A stretch of 64,000 nucleotides of DNA from Endomychus coccineus (Eukaryota; Arthropoda; Insecta; Coleoptera; Endomychidae), in NCBI GenBank assembly GCA_958510875.1, contig OY294070.1, positions 19,521,631 to 19,585,630 of the forward strand. Reading direction: 5' to 3'. Under the pieces are notes generated by a model. It made no database searches, had not been told where the DNA came from, and was given only the letters and a program-made list of their open reading frames with translations. The position numbers were made by a program, and so were the translations under genes. Shown here piece by piece: positions 1 through 13,000 of this stretch; the stretch's first letter is position 1; each line of letters starts with the position of its first letter.

Positions 1-419
1 TAGGTATACAACACAATAGTTTACCCTACAAGTCATTGAAGCTTGACTAACTAAAGATTGAATATTTCAATGGTTTTAATCTGTGATTTTCATTTATTTA
101 TTCAATTAGAACTAGCTCAACGGTAAACCCCTTGGAAAGTTAAGGAGTAAAATATAATTACAGAGTAGGAATTAAAATTAACTAATATACACAGCTTTAC
201 AAATGTCATAAGGGTTACAACAAAATATGTCAACAGTCGAACCGATCATCTCGTAGAAAATACACATTTGGAAAACTGGGAAAAATAATAACGTATTTGT
301 TCTGCAGAGTGGTAGATGAAATGTTTGTATGGAACGGGTGTGAGCAGAATTAACATGTAAATTCAGCCTTGATAAAATCACACGACAGTCAACCAGGTTA
401 TAAATGACCTTATACAGGA
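1..419. other. No recognisable gene
   Basis: AT-rich sequence. No protein family, exon or structured repeat could be supported here. If the left-hand lipocalin gene continues leftward, this stretch is part of its first intron together with the neighbouring retroelement. Confidence 0.4.
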
Positions 420-1870
420 AAAAATATCATGAATTTCCCTACGTTTATAAAACTCTAGACAAGAGAATCTATCTAATAAAGCCTGGTGGGAAAATCTGAT
501 AAATGGATAATTACCATCAGTTTTGAAGGCTAAATATCTTAAGAAGCGCCGATTCACGCGCTCTATTTTGTTTACATAAATTTTATAATGGGGGTTTCAT
601 ACAATTGAAGCATATTCGAGCTTAGAACGAACATATGAATTATGTTATTATTATTGAATCACTATTGTTGAATAGGCGGAATTCCGAATGATAAAGTCCA
701 TTCTGTAGGGGCTAGAAACAATTGATTCAATGTGACAATTTCACGTCAAACAAAACTCCCAAGTCTCTGAAACTATAGGAAGAGCAAGGGCTGTGTCAAC
801 AAGTTTGTAATTGTAAATAATAGGCATAATTTTCTTGGTGAAAGTCATTAGAGTGCACTTACTGATACTAAGCTCCAGATGATTGATTACACACCAAGTA
901 CTGAGTGCATCCAAGTCATGCTGCAGTGAGATACAACATAAAGAATGCTTTACTGCTGAGTGAAGTTCAAAATCGTCTGCATAAAGAAGAAAATAACGGA
1001 CAAATAAAGAAGAGATGTCATTGATAAATAAATTGAATAGTAGTGGTCCAATACTGACCCTTGAGATACACCTGAAGTGGCATGAAATGAATGCGATTTA
1101 AAATCTCTATATTCTACATATTGATATCTTAGGTGAGAATTCCAAAATTCAATCAAATGATTTGCAAATCTAAAGTTAGACATTTTATTCCATAGAATAC
1201 TGTGATCCATTATATCAAATGCCTTAGCAAAATCGAGGTAGTTACAATAATCTGGCCACCCTCATCAATAACTTGAACCAGGTATTGACTGTAGCAACCT
1301 AAGTTAGTAACTGTTGATCTGCCAGGCATGAACCCTAACTACTCTGGGAATGTCTGCAGTTTTAGATGATTGAAAGTAGCATCATATAAGATAAATTCAA
1401 ATATTTTGCAGAAGTATGGATGATGGCGATTGGGCGATAATTAATAACCTCATGTCTACTACCTTTTTTAAAAACCGGTACTAATTTTGAAACTTTCCAC
1501 AGATCCAGAAAAGTATGCGATTTTAAGGCTAATGAATATATAAATGCCAGTGGAGCTCTGATGCAATCTTTCACGAATAAAGCAGGAATTCGTGTGACTT
1601 CCTTTAAGTCTTTTAGTAACTTGAATCACTTCAGAGGGCCCAACAATTGAAAGAGACAATATTATTATTGAAGTTATTACAGTTTATTATTAGTTGAATT
1701 AGAGTTAATATAAACACTTTGGAAGTACTTTGCAAAGACATTAACAATATCATGATGACTAGAGTAGCTAAGATTATCAAATTGGATGTTTACAGGAATA
1801 CATCTACTTTTATTTTTGGTATGAAAAAATTACCAGAAAGACTTACGAATACATTTCGATTGCTTAGTTG
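420..1870 (-). mobile_element. Decayed non-LTR retrotransposon, jockey/CR1-like reverse transcriptase
   Basis: Reading the minus strand in shifting frames gives ordered landmarks of a non-LTR reverse transcriptase. WKVSKLVPVFKKGSR followed by NYRPI lies near 1530-1430, SGVSQGSVL (usually GVPQGSVLGP) near 1080, and the C-terminal RSKLEYASIV and IERVNRRFL near 635-545. Stops and frameshifts are frequent and no intact catalytic FADD box is visible, so the copy is dead. It lies downstream of lipocalin exon 1 on the same strand, so it is probably intronic in that gene. Jockey and CR1 clades cannot be separated by eye. Confidence 0.75.
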
Positions 1871-2101
1871 AGAAAACTTTGCATTTCTACATGGATTGCA
1901 CGATTTTTGTTAATACACTATCACAACGGCTTTATCCATCGAATATTTGTATTTTTATTTTGTTTACACATGGAATAACACAGAGTAACGAAACAAGTCA
2001 ATTCGATTATTGTAATATTTATCAAATCTGGAATGTTTCTCAGAGATACCTGAGAACTCAATAAATATTATCAGCTATAAGTATTTCAAAATTCCTATTA
2101 C

Positions 2102-2218
2102 CTGTCTCATATCAAATGAACTCATCGGTTCCACATCAGGACATCCACCAAGATGGTACGTATGCCCTTCAATATTCGAGAAGCATGCGAATAAAAGTAT
2201 ACACACAAACTTCAACAT
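2102..2218 (-). CDS. Apolipoprotein-D-like lipocalin, gene 2, exon 1 (rest beyond left edge)
   Basis: The exon encodes 39 residues: ATG, a hydrophobic signal peptide (MLKFVCILLFACFSNIEG), then HTYHLGGCPDVEPMSSFDM, and it ends at CAG followed by a GTAATAGG donor in phase 0. Length, phase and protein match exon 1 of the complete lipocalin gene at 17714-17598, and GxCPxVxPMxxFDM is the standard start of insect ApoD/Lazarillo-type lipocalins. These are secreted carriers of small hydrophobic ligands. No exon 2 (with the GxW motif) was found between here and position 1, so the remaining exons should lie to the left. The two genes form a same-strand tandem pair. The gene could be intact or a pseudogene; that is not visible here. 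Confidence 0.85.
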
Positions 2219-2287
2219 CTTGATAGAAACTTGCAAGTCTTAATAAATTGAAAACACTTAATACTAGTAGTTATTACTGAGGTTAGG

Positions 2288-2295
2288 CTTTTATA
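2288..2295 (-). promoter_or_regulatory. Probable TATA box of lipocalin gene 2
   Basis: TATAAAAG on the minus strand lies about 70 bases upstream of the lipocalin ATG. A TCAGT initiator-like sequence follows (2280-2276), but at about 17 bases it is closer than the usual 30, so the transcription start is uncertain. Confidence 0.4.
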
Positions 2296-3173
2296 TCCGA
2301 ATATGCTAATACGTTTTGCACTCGGTCAGCAAACTTATCAACGGGGTGAGTCGTTTCATTGTGGTTTCAATCAGCTGACTAAGTGTGCTATTTATTCAAT
2401 CAGAGAAGATAGTAGTTGACCATACAGTTATTGCTTCGTAACGACTGGTTCGTGGCGTTCGTGAACCATATGGTCCATTATTTAAAATAACATCAACATC
2501 AACGCTTCAAAGAAATTAACGGATTAATATCATGAGTCACAAATATGGAGAATTATTCTAATGAGTAGTTAGAATTGTTTTCGTAATCCAATTCTTGAAC
2601 TAACTTGCCGATAATAGAACATAACCGCACAGGTGAACAAGATTAGGGTGACCATACTCGCACAATTTTGCTGTATTGTCCGGAATTTTGATAGACTGTA
2701 AAGGATTTTCAGATGTTTTTGGACTTAGAGTTAGTAATTTATCATTAAACAAAATTTAATCATATTTAAAAGAACGTCACTTGAAGAAGGTTATGTTTTA
2801 ATCTGATGACCCAAATAGTCTAGGAGCCAGAGCGATATTGATGCATTGATGGTCTGAACATTAACCCGATGGCACTATGGTTTATCGTTAGAGGACATTT
2901 CAATGATCAATTCATCTCACAGACCGAATTTCCCAAGTTGCGGTTACTTGAGAAGCATGCCATTCTTATACACTTCCACCATATGCAATCATTTTTTATC
3001 GTGTCCGTTTATCAGGCCGACCAGTTAAAATTGAACCGAAAATGGACTGCAAGTTAACTCCCCCAAACCTGGTGGAAAATGTTCATTTGTATTGACAATT
3101 GTTAACATACCCTATGCCATCGAATGTTATCGATCCATTTCCGAGTAATTGGCCATTATTTGAACCAAAAATG
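2296..3173. other. Intergenic sequence upstream of lipocalin gene 2
   Basis: No coding sequence is supported. The first few hundred bases should hold the promoter region of the left lipocalin gene; nothing beyond the TATA-like box could be recognised. Confidence 0.4.
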
Positions 3174-3600
3174 TTTCTTTTTCCATTTTGTGGATAAAAC
3201 TTGCGGGTTACAAGGTAACATGAAGGCACCATGTTAAATAACTTTATTGTATGTCAAATAAAGATTTAAAATTATTGCCATCACTCCTTGCCTATTTCAA
3301 CCCTCCAAAACCACCCCCCAAAAAATATGAATCATATGATAATATGACCAATTTTATGATGAATTAGTCAATTATTGAGACTGGCTGGGTTTAAAATCGA
3401 AACGGCTCTTTTTTATTAATTTTCTCATTCCGCCGGATGATTTTATGGACTTTTGGGGGGGGGGTTGAAATAGGCAAGGAGTGATGACAATAACTTTAAA
3501 TATTTGTTTGACCTCCAATAAAGTTATTTAACATGGTGCCAGCATTTTACCTTGTAACCAGCAAGTTTTATCCACAAAAAAAAAAGAAAGAAAGAAAACT
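3174..3600. repeat. MITE / short foldback element with long imperfect terminal inverted repeats
   Basis: The left arm (about 3174-3310) and right arm (about 3450-3600) are imperfect reverse complements over roughly 130 bases. Shared landmarks are GTGGATAAAACTTGC, GGTTACAAGGTAA, CACCATGTTAAATAACTTT and ACTCCTTGCCTATTTCAACC. The core is about 140 bases and non-coding. This is the form of a non-autonomous DNA transposon; the parent family is not known. It lies directly upstream of the transposase pseudogene, but its arms do not clearly flank that gene. Confidence 0.75.
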
Positions 3601-3677
3601 GTCAAACGAAATAATCATAATTTAGAGTATTGTTCACAACATAAAGCTTGCGTAACGTAAATTGTAACAATTTGAAC

Positions 3678-4721
3678 ATGGATCTGCACACAAGAATTGG
3701 TTTAGTGCAATGTTATTATGAAGGCGGTAGAAATTACACTACTGGATCACGAAGATTTCGTACGGAAATGGGTTTGAGAGCAGGGCCGTGCCAAATGAAG
3801 GCGTATCGTAATAATTTGATTAGCAAATTTGAAAGAACATGGTCTGTAAGCGATATTCCGAGACCAGGCAGACCTGGGATTAGTGATGTTCAAGTTGCAG
3901 AAGTTCTTCAGGAAAATCAAAATGCGAATGTTAAAACGACTACAAATGCCATACACCACGGTTTGGAAATTCTGACGGGAAATCCTAAGAATGTATCCCA
4001 ATAAACGGCAACTGCTGTTTGAATTAAAGGACGCAGATTTTGCTGTCAGGTACAATTTTGCATCACACGTATTGGCTCAGATGAAAATTGAAACAGACTG
4101 GTTATCCAGTATTTTATGGACAGATGAGACCCATTTCTCTCTGAATGCTGGAACTAATACTCGAAACTGTCGAATATGGTCAACAGAGAATTCTCATGGA
4201 ATCGTTCAGTAAGGCCTTCATGACTAAAACCACCAGTTTGGTGCGGTTGTACAGCTAATTTTATCATTGGTCCATACTTTTTCGAAGAACTACAGAATGG
4301 GGAGGCCGTATCTGTAACTGTTACTGGTGAACGATACCTGGAAATGTTAAAGGATGAAGCAATTCCACAGTTGCAAAACGAGCACGAAGGAATTGAAAAC
4401 ATGATTTTTATGCAGGATGGAGCACCTCCGCACATTTACCGACCACTTAAAGAATTCTTAACTGCGATTTTTTAAGATCGTGTTATAAGCAGACATTTTG
4501 CAAATTCATGGCCTCCAAGATCGCCTGATCTTAACCCAGCGGATTACTGGCTGTGGGCTTATTTGAAAAAATTGGTGCTTAGAACACGGCCAACAGAGCT
4601 AGAGGAATTACAAATTCATGAAGTTCAACTAGAAATGTTGAATAGTGCTGAATACAATTTGGAGGAATGGTTGGTAATTTTACAACAACGAAATGGAGGT
4701 CATATCGAGCATTTGCGGTAA
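3678..4721 (+). pseudogene. Tc1/mariner-superfamily transposase, broken
   Basis: The frame opens with MDLHTRIGLVQCYYEGGRN, a helix-turn-helix region, and continues through SDIPRPGRPG, the usual linker of this group. After a frameshift come WTDETHFSLNAG (first catalytic Asp) and CRIWSTEN. Later come GERYLEMLKDEAIPQL, FMQDGAPPH (second Asp), PPRSPDLNPADYWLWAYLK (third acidic residue) and a tail ending GGHIEHLR. At least two frameshifts and a stop (AIF then TAA near 4474) break it. The order of motifs shows a near full-length DDE transposase that is no longer functional. Clear terminal inverted repeats were not identified. Confidence 0.85.
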
Positions 4722-4928
4722 CTACTGTTTGACATCAGAAATCCCATTACGTAAACAACTAGATTTCATTTACTTTTTGTTATTAATTTGATTCGTTAAA
4801 AATATATAATAAGTTGAAATATATCCCTTACTTTGTGATAACCTTGTACATTCACTAATTGTTGTACGAGAACTTTGCTGAAATTCTGAAAAGCTTAGGT
4901 CGTGAACCATAGTTATTTTATAATAACT

Positions 4929-6492
4929 AAAGGGCGGAATATATGCACGTCAATTCAGTTAAAATATGCACATATATATGCATAGTTTTTCTTTTAAATA
5001 TGCAACAATATGCATTTATTTGTCAAAATATGCAATTATATGCCTTGAATATAACATGGAAAAATGGAAATAAAGAAACACCGACTCTTACAAAAACTAT
5101 TTATTTTAAATAAAATTAAAAGATAAATATAACAGGTAAAATGTTCAACCTGAAATAGTATAAAATGTATTTATAACGATATATTCTTCAAAATTTTCCA
5201 ATAAAAGTGTTTGCCTTCTGTCTGTAAAAATATGTTTGTACCAAGAAAAAGATCTGTCAACATCTACCGATGTCATCTGGCAATATTTTAATTTGGGTAG
5301 TAAGTTATAAGGCCAAGGTATTACTTCGTTGGATGGTTTAGTATCAAAAATATTTTTGACTTCCATTAAATACTTAAAGCCTTCATCCTTTCCCACAATA
5401 ACTTCGAGTTTACTTCTTACTTGATACACACTGTGAATTGTTTTCTAAATCTAAAACTATGTCTTTAATGGCTTCAAAATGGTCTGCGTAGAATATCGCG
5501 GCCTTAATCCATGTTCCTCATCGATTAATTACGGGCTCTGGAGGTAAACTAACTCCTGGCAATTTCTCTTTATAGATCTGCACTCTTAGAGGTGCTTTCA
5601 AAAATACTTTCTTTACATTTGAAATTAATTTGTTCACCAAGGGATATGCTGTTCTAATAGTTTCTGCAACTCTGATGTTATTCCGTGTAAAAGGCAAGTG
5701 ACATGTACCATATTGGGGTAAAATATTTTTAAGTTTTGGCCTACTTTAAACATATACGGCGCTGCGTCAGACAAAAACACTAAAAACTTCTCTACTGGAA
5801 CTGGATTTGGTAAAAAAAAAATTGAGGGAGACTGCTGAATAAATCGAGTTACGGTCACATTATTTGTTTTGTCTAACTGTTTAGAAGATATTAAATATGG
5901 ATTCTCTGGCTCATTTTCTTGAAGCCCTCCAATAATAAGATGTGCGATATATCGACCACATGAGTCTGTGCTTTCATCAACAATAAAAAAAGACGTTCAT
6001 CGCCCAGTGAAACTTTAATTTCTTCCAATACGGTTTCGTATACTGTTTGCACATACTTCTTTCTAAGTGTGGATTCGTCAGGGATGTTTTGATTACAATA
6101 CTTACTACCACTGAACACGACTTCGCACCACCAGGGATTATTTAAGTGTGCCAGCGAAATAGACAACATTAGGGGTGGAGCTTCAAGTGAACCTTCTTGT
6201 CTTGTTTCTGTTCGGTGAATTAGGCAAGCTGATTACTTGGAAATTCCTAAACATCCAACAAATGCCGTCAATAAACCATATAATAATAAAATGGGACCAT
6301 AAACCATATAATAATAAAACCTACCCACCTTTTAAATTATTTCAATTATCTGCAAGGGTCACACTTAATCTTTTGATAAAACGAAAAACATAAAAATATG
6401 CACACAAATTTTATTTTTGACAAAATATGCAATTTTTTATGAAATTTGTAAAAATATGCAAATATACGCACAACCACCAAATTCCGCCCTTT
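4929..6492 (-). mobile_element. hAT-like DNA transposon remnant with terminal inverted repeats
   Basis: The ends are AAAGGGCGGAAT (left) and its exact reverse complement ATTCCGCCCTTT (right), with A/T-rich similar flanks that may be a decayed 8-bp target duplication. Both subterminal regions are rich in the word ATATGCA. The minus strand encodes transposase pieces in order. IPDESTLRKKYVQTVYE is near 6080. FLSDAAPYM and NMVHVTCLLHGI are near 5780-5680. The C-terminal hAT dimerisation motif MTSVDVDRSFSWYKHIFTD is near 5270-5210. The reading frame is broken several times. The pattern (SVDVERSFSxYK, SDAAPYMxKAG) is that of the hAT group related to CGGBP1-like transposases. Confidence 0.85.
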
Positions 6493-6879
6493 AATAATAA
6501 GTTTACATCATTTTTCTGGCCTTACAAAGCTGCTCTCACAAGCTGCTGATTTGTTGCCGGGAAATTTGAAATGTTTGGTTACATTTTCAACAAACTTTGT
6601 ATTATGATAGCTGATAGCATAGGTCCATAATTTCTTTGATACCCACGTTATCTCCTTGAAAATGAGTAAAATAAAATGCAAGTATCATGGCAAAATAATA
6701 TATTTTATGAGGTTTTATATTGTTTACTCAGATGCAATAACATGTCGTTAGCCTAAACATAAATTCACTTTCTTCTAGTGCGCAGGAAAATAATATAAAA
6801 TCATAGCAATATGTGTACAATTTGAAATTGACTCATAACTATTAAGTAGTAATTAAAATCTAATCATTAATTTTTTCCT
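6493..6879. other. 3' flank / 3' UTR of lipocalin gene 1
   Basis: AT-rich sequence directly after the lipocalin stop codon on the minus strand. No canonical AATAAA was found on the minus strand in this interval, so the polyadenylation site is not assigned. Confidence 0.4.
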
Positions 6880-7059
6880 TCACATCATGCTGTTGCTATC
6901 AAGAACTGTCCCACGAAATTGATCAAACAACTTGTTTTTAATCGATTCTCGATCCAGTTGTATAACAGTGGTATCTGATGTTTTGATAGGACATGCTTGT
7001 TGGCTCACACGCGACAATTCGAATGGGTTAATCGAATTTTTCAGTAATACATCACGGAG
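6880..7059 (-). CDS. Lipocalin gene 1, exon 4 with stop
   Basis: It follows a poly-T tract and CAG acceptor. It encodes LRDVLLKNSINPFELSRVSQ and QACPIK, the C-terminal helix and fourth cysteine, then a charged tail ending NSMM and TGA. Confidence 0.88.
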   Translation of the reverse strand, partial: LRDVLLKNSINPFELSRVSQQACPIKTSDTTVIQLDRESIKNKLFDQFRGTVLDSNSMM

Positions 7060-10000
7060 CTGAAAAAACAAATTTGAATCTATAAACATATTTACAACAT
7101 CAAGAGAATTACAGATATATACTGTGAGTATACAGATCTAGATAAACATATCTCATGAATGAGAAACAAACAATTGTCTCCATTTAGAATACTGTTAAAG
7201 TTCAAATAACCTTTCAGCAACCAAGTAGCCATCATCAGAGTAAACTAAATTAGAAAACAAAATGTGGCTGTTTAAATGTTATTTGAATTCAATGGGGAAT
7301 ATGGAGGATTACCCAAATGCCTTCTCGCTTATATATTTCCATCACTTCCAAATAACCTACATATTTGTCATTACCATGTTTCGATAGTGATAAAAATGAA
7401 GCAGGTCTTGAGCTTGACAATGACTAGTTTTAGACTGTTTAGTCCGCCTATCCGGAATCACTCGTGTTGGAACAACAACAACAACGCGGCAATTTCTTGT
7501 TAGTGCTGAATGTATTTAAATGAAGACTGTTTTGAGAGCGAGAGGTCTGGCCAATCCCTGAAGATCCTTGTTTATGATATAATTTGAAGAAAACAAGAAC
7601 TAAATAGAATGTATTAAAACAAATTAACAAATAAACTGTACATGACGATTACAAATAATTTCAAAATTGGTTCGATTTAAAAATGGTGGTTGTGAATTAA
7701 CCTATTAAAATGATTACGATAAATTTGATTGATAAAACGTAATGATAAATAATTTCAAAATTAGTTCAGTTAATCAATGACACATAATGCCACATAATTT
7801 GAAAAATTAGTTCAGTTAATTGATGAAACATAATGATTAATGATTTGAAAATTAGTTTATTTGATTCTCCATGTGATCCAGCGATGAAATGTTTAGAGAG
7901 GAGATAGGCATTCAAATTTTTCTTGAAGGTTTGGAGGTTATATGCATAGGGGAAGACTTCACCAGGTAGAGTTCCACAACTTTGTTGTTCGATAGGAAAA
8001 TGAAGTCTGTTACGAAGATGTTCGGCAGGTCTCGAGCTTGACAATGAAGGGGTGACTAGTTTGAACTCGTCTAGTTCGCCTATCCGGAATCTCTCATGGG
8101 GGAACAATAGACGAGAGTTCTGGTGAGCACCGACTATGGAAATATATACAGAAAAAGGAGAGATCTCCCACCCTTGTACGATGTTCTAGAGAGTTCAATG
8201 AGTGTGACATCATCAATCAGACGAATTGCTCTCTCCTGGATAGAATCCAAGAACTTCAGAGTATGCTTGAGAGCTGAACTCCAAACATATGAACAGAACT
8301 CCAGGACAGGTCGAATTTGTTCTCTGTAGATTATGAGGAGCTACTTGGATGTAAAGTAGCTCTTGGGGAAGCGGTTTTCGCAATGGTTCTCACATAATCG
8401 TCCCATGAGAGGGTGCAGTTGGTGGTAATCTCGAGCATGAATATGGAAGACTTCGTAGGAACAGTTGTACCTGACATCATCATATTAGGGATTGTGGGAT
8501 CCGCTTTCCAGAAGAAGACGCAAATTTGAGTTTTGGTTACATTAAACTCTATTAGATTATCAGATCCCCATTGCAATATCTCTGCCAGATCTCCATTAAT
8601 TGCGTCAACCTGTCCCCGTCTCGCTTTTCTGAAGATGAGAAAGCGGTATGAAGTATGTGAAGGGGGGTAACTGTGGCAAAAAAATGGTTAAATTAACTTG
8701 ACTTAGTCGTAGTAATTAAATTTATTAATTAATTCCGTTTTAATTTCGTACACGTATCCATTAGTGATGTTAAAAATGATCCACACATTGTATGATACAT
8801 ATTGGAATTCGGTCGTTATGAATTGATTTTTTTTTCAATCCCATGTTGGTGCCACAGTTACCCCCACAATTTGGGGCAAGTGTGTTTTCGAACGGGGGAA
8901 ATGTGGCATACAGAATATTCTCTGTGTTGAACTTATTGTAGCTTAACGGGTTTAGTGTGGAGAACAAAATTATTCATTTTATGATTTTCTGTGCATAAAA
9001 AAAAATTATTTCGATTTAATAATGAAATACATAGAATGTCAAACATGAGGAACAGTCTAAAAAAACATAATTATAAGAAGAAATGTACCTAATCCAAAGT
9101 CAAAATATACTTTATTCCTAAAATATAAAAAACAGTTAATCCAGACTAGTTCTAACAATTCAGCTTTCTTCAATGACAGCCTGTGCCGCATGGAGAAACT
9201 TAGATACCAATCCTCACCCGGTCTACCATCTTTGAAAGCTGCTTTTAGTTGGTTTGATTGTACATACTGTTGCACTGTATCCAACAGTTCTTTTCTTGTC
9301 AAACCAAAACCCCATCTATTCATTGTTTTAATATTTTCTGCTATCTTGATCTCAACGTCTATTGGAAAAACTCGTGGTTTACCAGAAGGACTTTTACCTC
9401 CAGGTTGTCTGTTTGTCCAACCTCTGACTTGAAGCTGGATAGTAGAACGTGGCTCAAGAAACAATTCTGCAGCCTTAGAACATGTCATTTGGCCATTTTT
9501 CACTGCATCAATTGCACAATTCAAATTTTCCAAAGAATATTTTTGGCCGACGTCACGGTTACATTTCCTTTTATAATTGCGGACCATACTTTTTATCATC
9601 AAAACAATACACCACTGACACTCAGATAACCTCAATTGTCAAAAAAGCCATGCCACATTTGCCCCTAGGCGGGATTCCACACTAGCCCCATCTATTGAAT
9701 TTACTGGGGTTATTGTGGTAGTGGATCTAATTATATCCATTTTGTGAATATTTATTGACACCTCTCGCTGATAGATGGCGCATACCTATTAATCACGGCA
9801 AAGCACAATCGACTGACAGAAATACCGGAATCTGATTTTATATTGTAAATTGCATGTCTCCGTGCGGAATTGGACATCGTTAAAGACTTATAGCGCTGCT
9901 TTTTGAATCACTAAAATATGTATATACTTCGGTGGTTTCTATTCACATTTGAATAGGGAGTTAGTAAATGATATAACTACACCGTGGAGTAGGAATATTC

Positions 10001-13000
10001 TACAAATTCGAACTTTTTAGAAAAATTTAGACTGTTGCCACAATAACCCCAAATCACACTTACCACACACCACCCTACCAGTGGCGGCTCGTGAACTTTT
10101 TAAGAGAGGAGGCTGGACATAAAATGTTTTTGTAAAAATATACTCTATTCAGCCAATTAATTTAACCTTTGCGCAGCGACAGTACCGGCTACTTCAGTGA
10201 CCAAATTAATTGTTGCCCAGCAAGAACCAACGTGGAGGTATATAGTTTCTCTTGGCAAAACGTTTTTTTTGTTCGTTATTTGTTTTTTATTTTATTCGGA
10301 TTCTTAATGTTTTTTCTTTTTTTTTTACTTGTTCGTATTTAGTTTTTTAAATTAATTTTATCAACTTTTTTATATCCTAAAGTCTTTAGTTTGCGAAAAA
10401 TGATCAATAATATTATCACAAAATGTATCATTATGTTTTAACTGTTTTACTAAATCTTTTTCAATAGATATTAAACTAACATTGTATAAACGATTTTGGC
10501 CCACTGTATTTCGCATGTAAGTTTTGATTCGTTTGAGAGTAGAAAATGATCTCTCCACCGATGCCGACGTGAAAGGAATGGTGACTGTCAAACAAAGTAG
10601 TTTATAAAACTGAGGTAAAACTTGTTGCAAATCATTGTCTATCATATATATTTCATCTCATATCGGCGTGACTGTCGTACTGGCCTAAAATATCTTCATC
10701 CAAGTATACAACGCATAATTCATTGTACAGTGCTATTTTATCAAAAAATTTATATTTTTGAACTAAGTTATCTAAAAGTGTATTGGGAAACTCTTTTGAA
10801 AAAGATTCGAAAAATCTCCTATTCGTCAAGTCGAAAAACTTCAATTCATGTAAATCGGAAAATCGAATCTCAATTTGACCTCTTAATAGTATCTAAAATT
10901 TCATGAAAAAGTTGTTTTTATAATGTATTTTCTTGTCTACCAAATTATGTGTTTTCCTCCTTTTCGCGGGAGGAGCCTCATTAGTTGGAAAATTTTCAAA
11001 TAAAATATTAAAATGAAATTCTGTATTACGGAAACTTGAAATTTTATCAATGAGATGTGTCAGTGAATTTATGTTGTAAAATTTGAAAAATAAGATCAGT
11101 TTGTTCAAATATTAATTTAAAAGTATCAAGAAAAAACAAAAATTCTTCATTTTCTAAATAAGATTTTAAACCAACAGCAGCATTTAATGAAACCTGATCT
11201 GTTGAAAAGTCATCACTGTTTTTAATATAAAATCAAATGTTTCAATTAATTTGTCTTTATTTTTATGGATGGTAAACACTGCACGTGATGTAAAATTCCA
11301 TCGAAAATAGCCTGAGGCGAAACTGATTTTATTTTTGTTTGAAGACCGTTCAAATGTCCCGCCATTACGCAGATCCCGTTAACCATAAACATATTTTATA
11401 ATTGTTAGTATTAAACGGTCGATTTTGATATTTACCTGACATCACTAACTAATCCTTTCAAATCCGGTAAAGACCGTTTATTTTTAAAAAACACTTTTTT
11501 GTCATATGTTAATCCACTAAATGGATTTTCTAAAAAGTCAGCAACTAAATCACGCACTCATTTTGAATTTCAATAATTTACCTAACAGACAAATTCTAAT
11601 CTAACCTTACTTCGCGTGGCGTCACAAAACAAACACCGACGCAACACGCATGTGTCGCATTCCATACCACCGAGCGTACTGAGCAGTGAGCTGAAAGGCC
11701 GGCGGCTAAAGAGAGAACTCTTTGCCGGCGGCAGGCTAGCTTACTGAGAGTGTTGCCATTTCATCTATGTTCTACGGTATTTAGCAATTGTTTGGGGAGG
11801 GGGAGGGGTTGAATGAACTGGTAGCAAAATTTCTACCAATTGCTTTGGCGAAAGTCCAAAATGAACGGGAGCCATTCGGGCATTTGATGAGCTTTGATCT
11901 TATTTTGGCATTATATGTTTATTTCGAAGCGCTTATCGTTCAATTGCACCTATTTCTGGCTTCAACATATTCTGTTCTAGTCTCCAGACATGGGTTACCG
12001 CACCAACGTATGCTGATTGGTCTAAAGCGACGGTCCTAGAACAGATTTTATTGAACCATCGTTCACCAGATGACGGTGATTTGTATGGGGTATGTAAGTT
12101 TTCATTTCTAGCCTGATAATATCCGAGATCTCTGTGGCATATTGCGTTGGTTCATCAGATTCAAAACATACGCTTCTCCAAGGAAACTCGGATAAAAACA
12201 TGCAAAGATCGTCCCTGTCGGCGTAATGCCAAACTGTGCGTGAGAGTGTTGGATTGGTTCGTGGAGAGTACTGATGAGTGAATGGTCCGAGCTACCCAAT
12301 GGTGCACAGCCATTTACTTCATAAGGATCTGGATTGATAGTCAGGAATAAGTCAAATGCATTGGCATAATGGTCGTTGTTATCAGGGTTCCGTGTTGGTT
12401 CATCAATTAACTGCTCGAGATCATAGGTAATGGTGCACGTTGAAATTCCCTATGATGATAATTTCAGCTGCTGGATAGTTCTGCTGAATAAGGGCAAGTT
12501 TCAGAGAAAGAAATTCAAAGATATTCAAAATCTGAGAAAATGAAGGAATCTGGAGTTTAAAATTGGACGCGGTTTCAGTGTAAGGTTCCACGAACATTTA
12601 GTAAGGTGCAGACTCAAAAAAGAGGACTCTAATCATGCGAATCACCTATTGGAACATATTAATCCCGATTTTTTTGCATATTGAAGAAAAAGGACATAAA
12701 TTCAATATTCTAGAAACTAGAGAAACTTTAAAACATTCAAAAAACAATAGTTAAATAATAATAAATGACCAAATCGATACCTATAACTCACTACTTGTCA
12801 AAAATTCCGACAATAAACTCCCACCTCAAAACATTGCCTACCCCATCCCTCAATTTGTACCCCATTCAGATTGATTTCTTATATTTAACGACATAATTTT
12901 GGATTTAGCTTCAGTTTATAACTCTTAGTTATGAGAATGCCACAGTGTGGTGAAAACAATTGTCAGCATCATTTCTAAGTAAGATGTTTCTTATAAATAT

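Noticed and set aside
9190..9685. Three plus-strand open frames
   Set aside because: They mirror the pogo-like transposase DNA-binding region on the minus strand.
11788..12039. Plus-strand frame of 83 codons
   Set aside because: It is antisense to the retroelement linker containing the PNGSRSFW block on the minus strand.
12270..12295. CTGATGA near an endonuclease fragment as a hammerhead candidate
   Set aside because: No GAAA or pairing stems follow; the bases are part of the SSDHSLIS coding region on the other strand.
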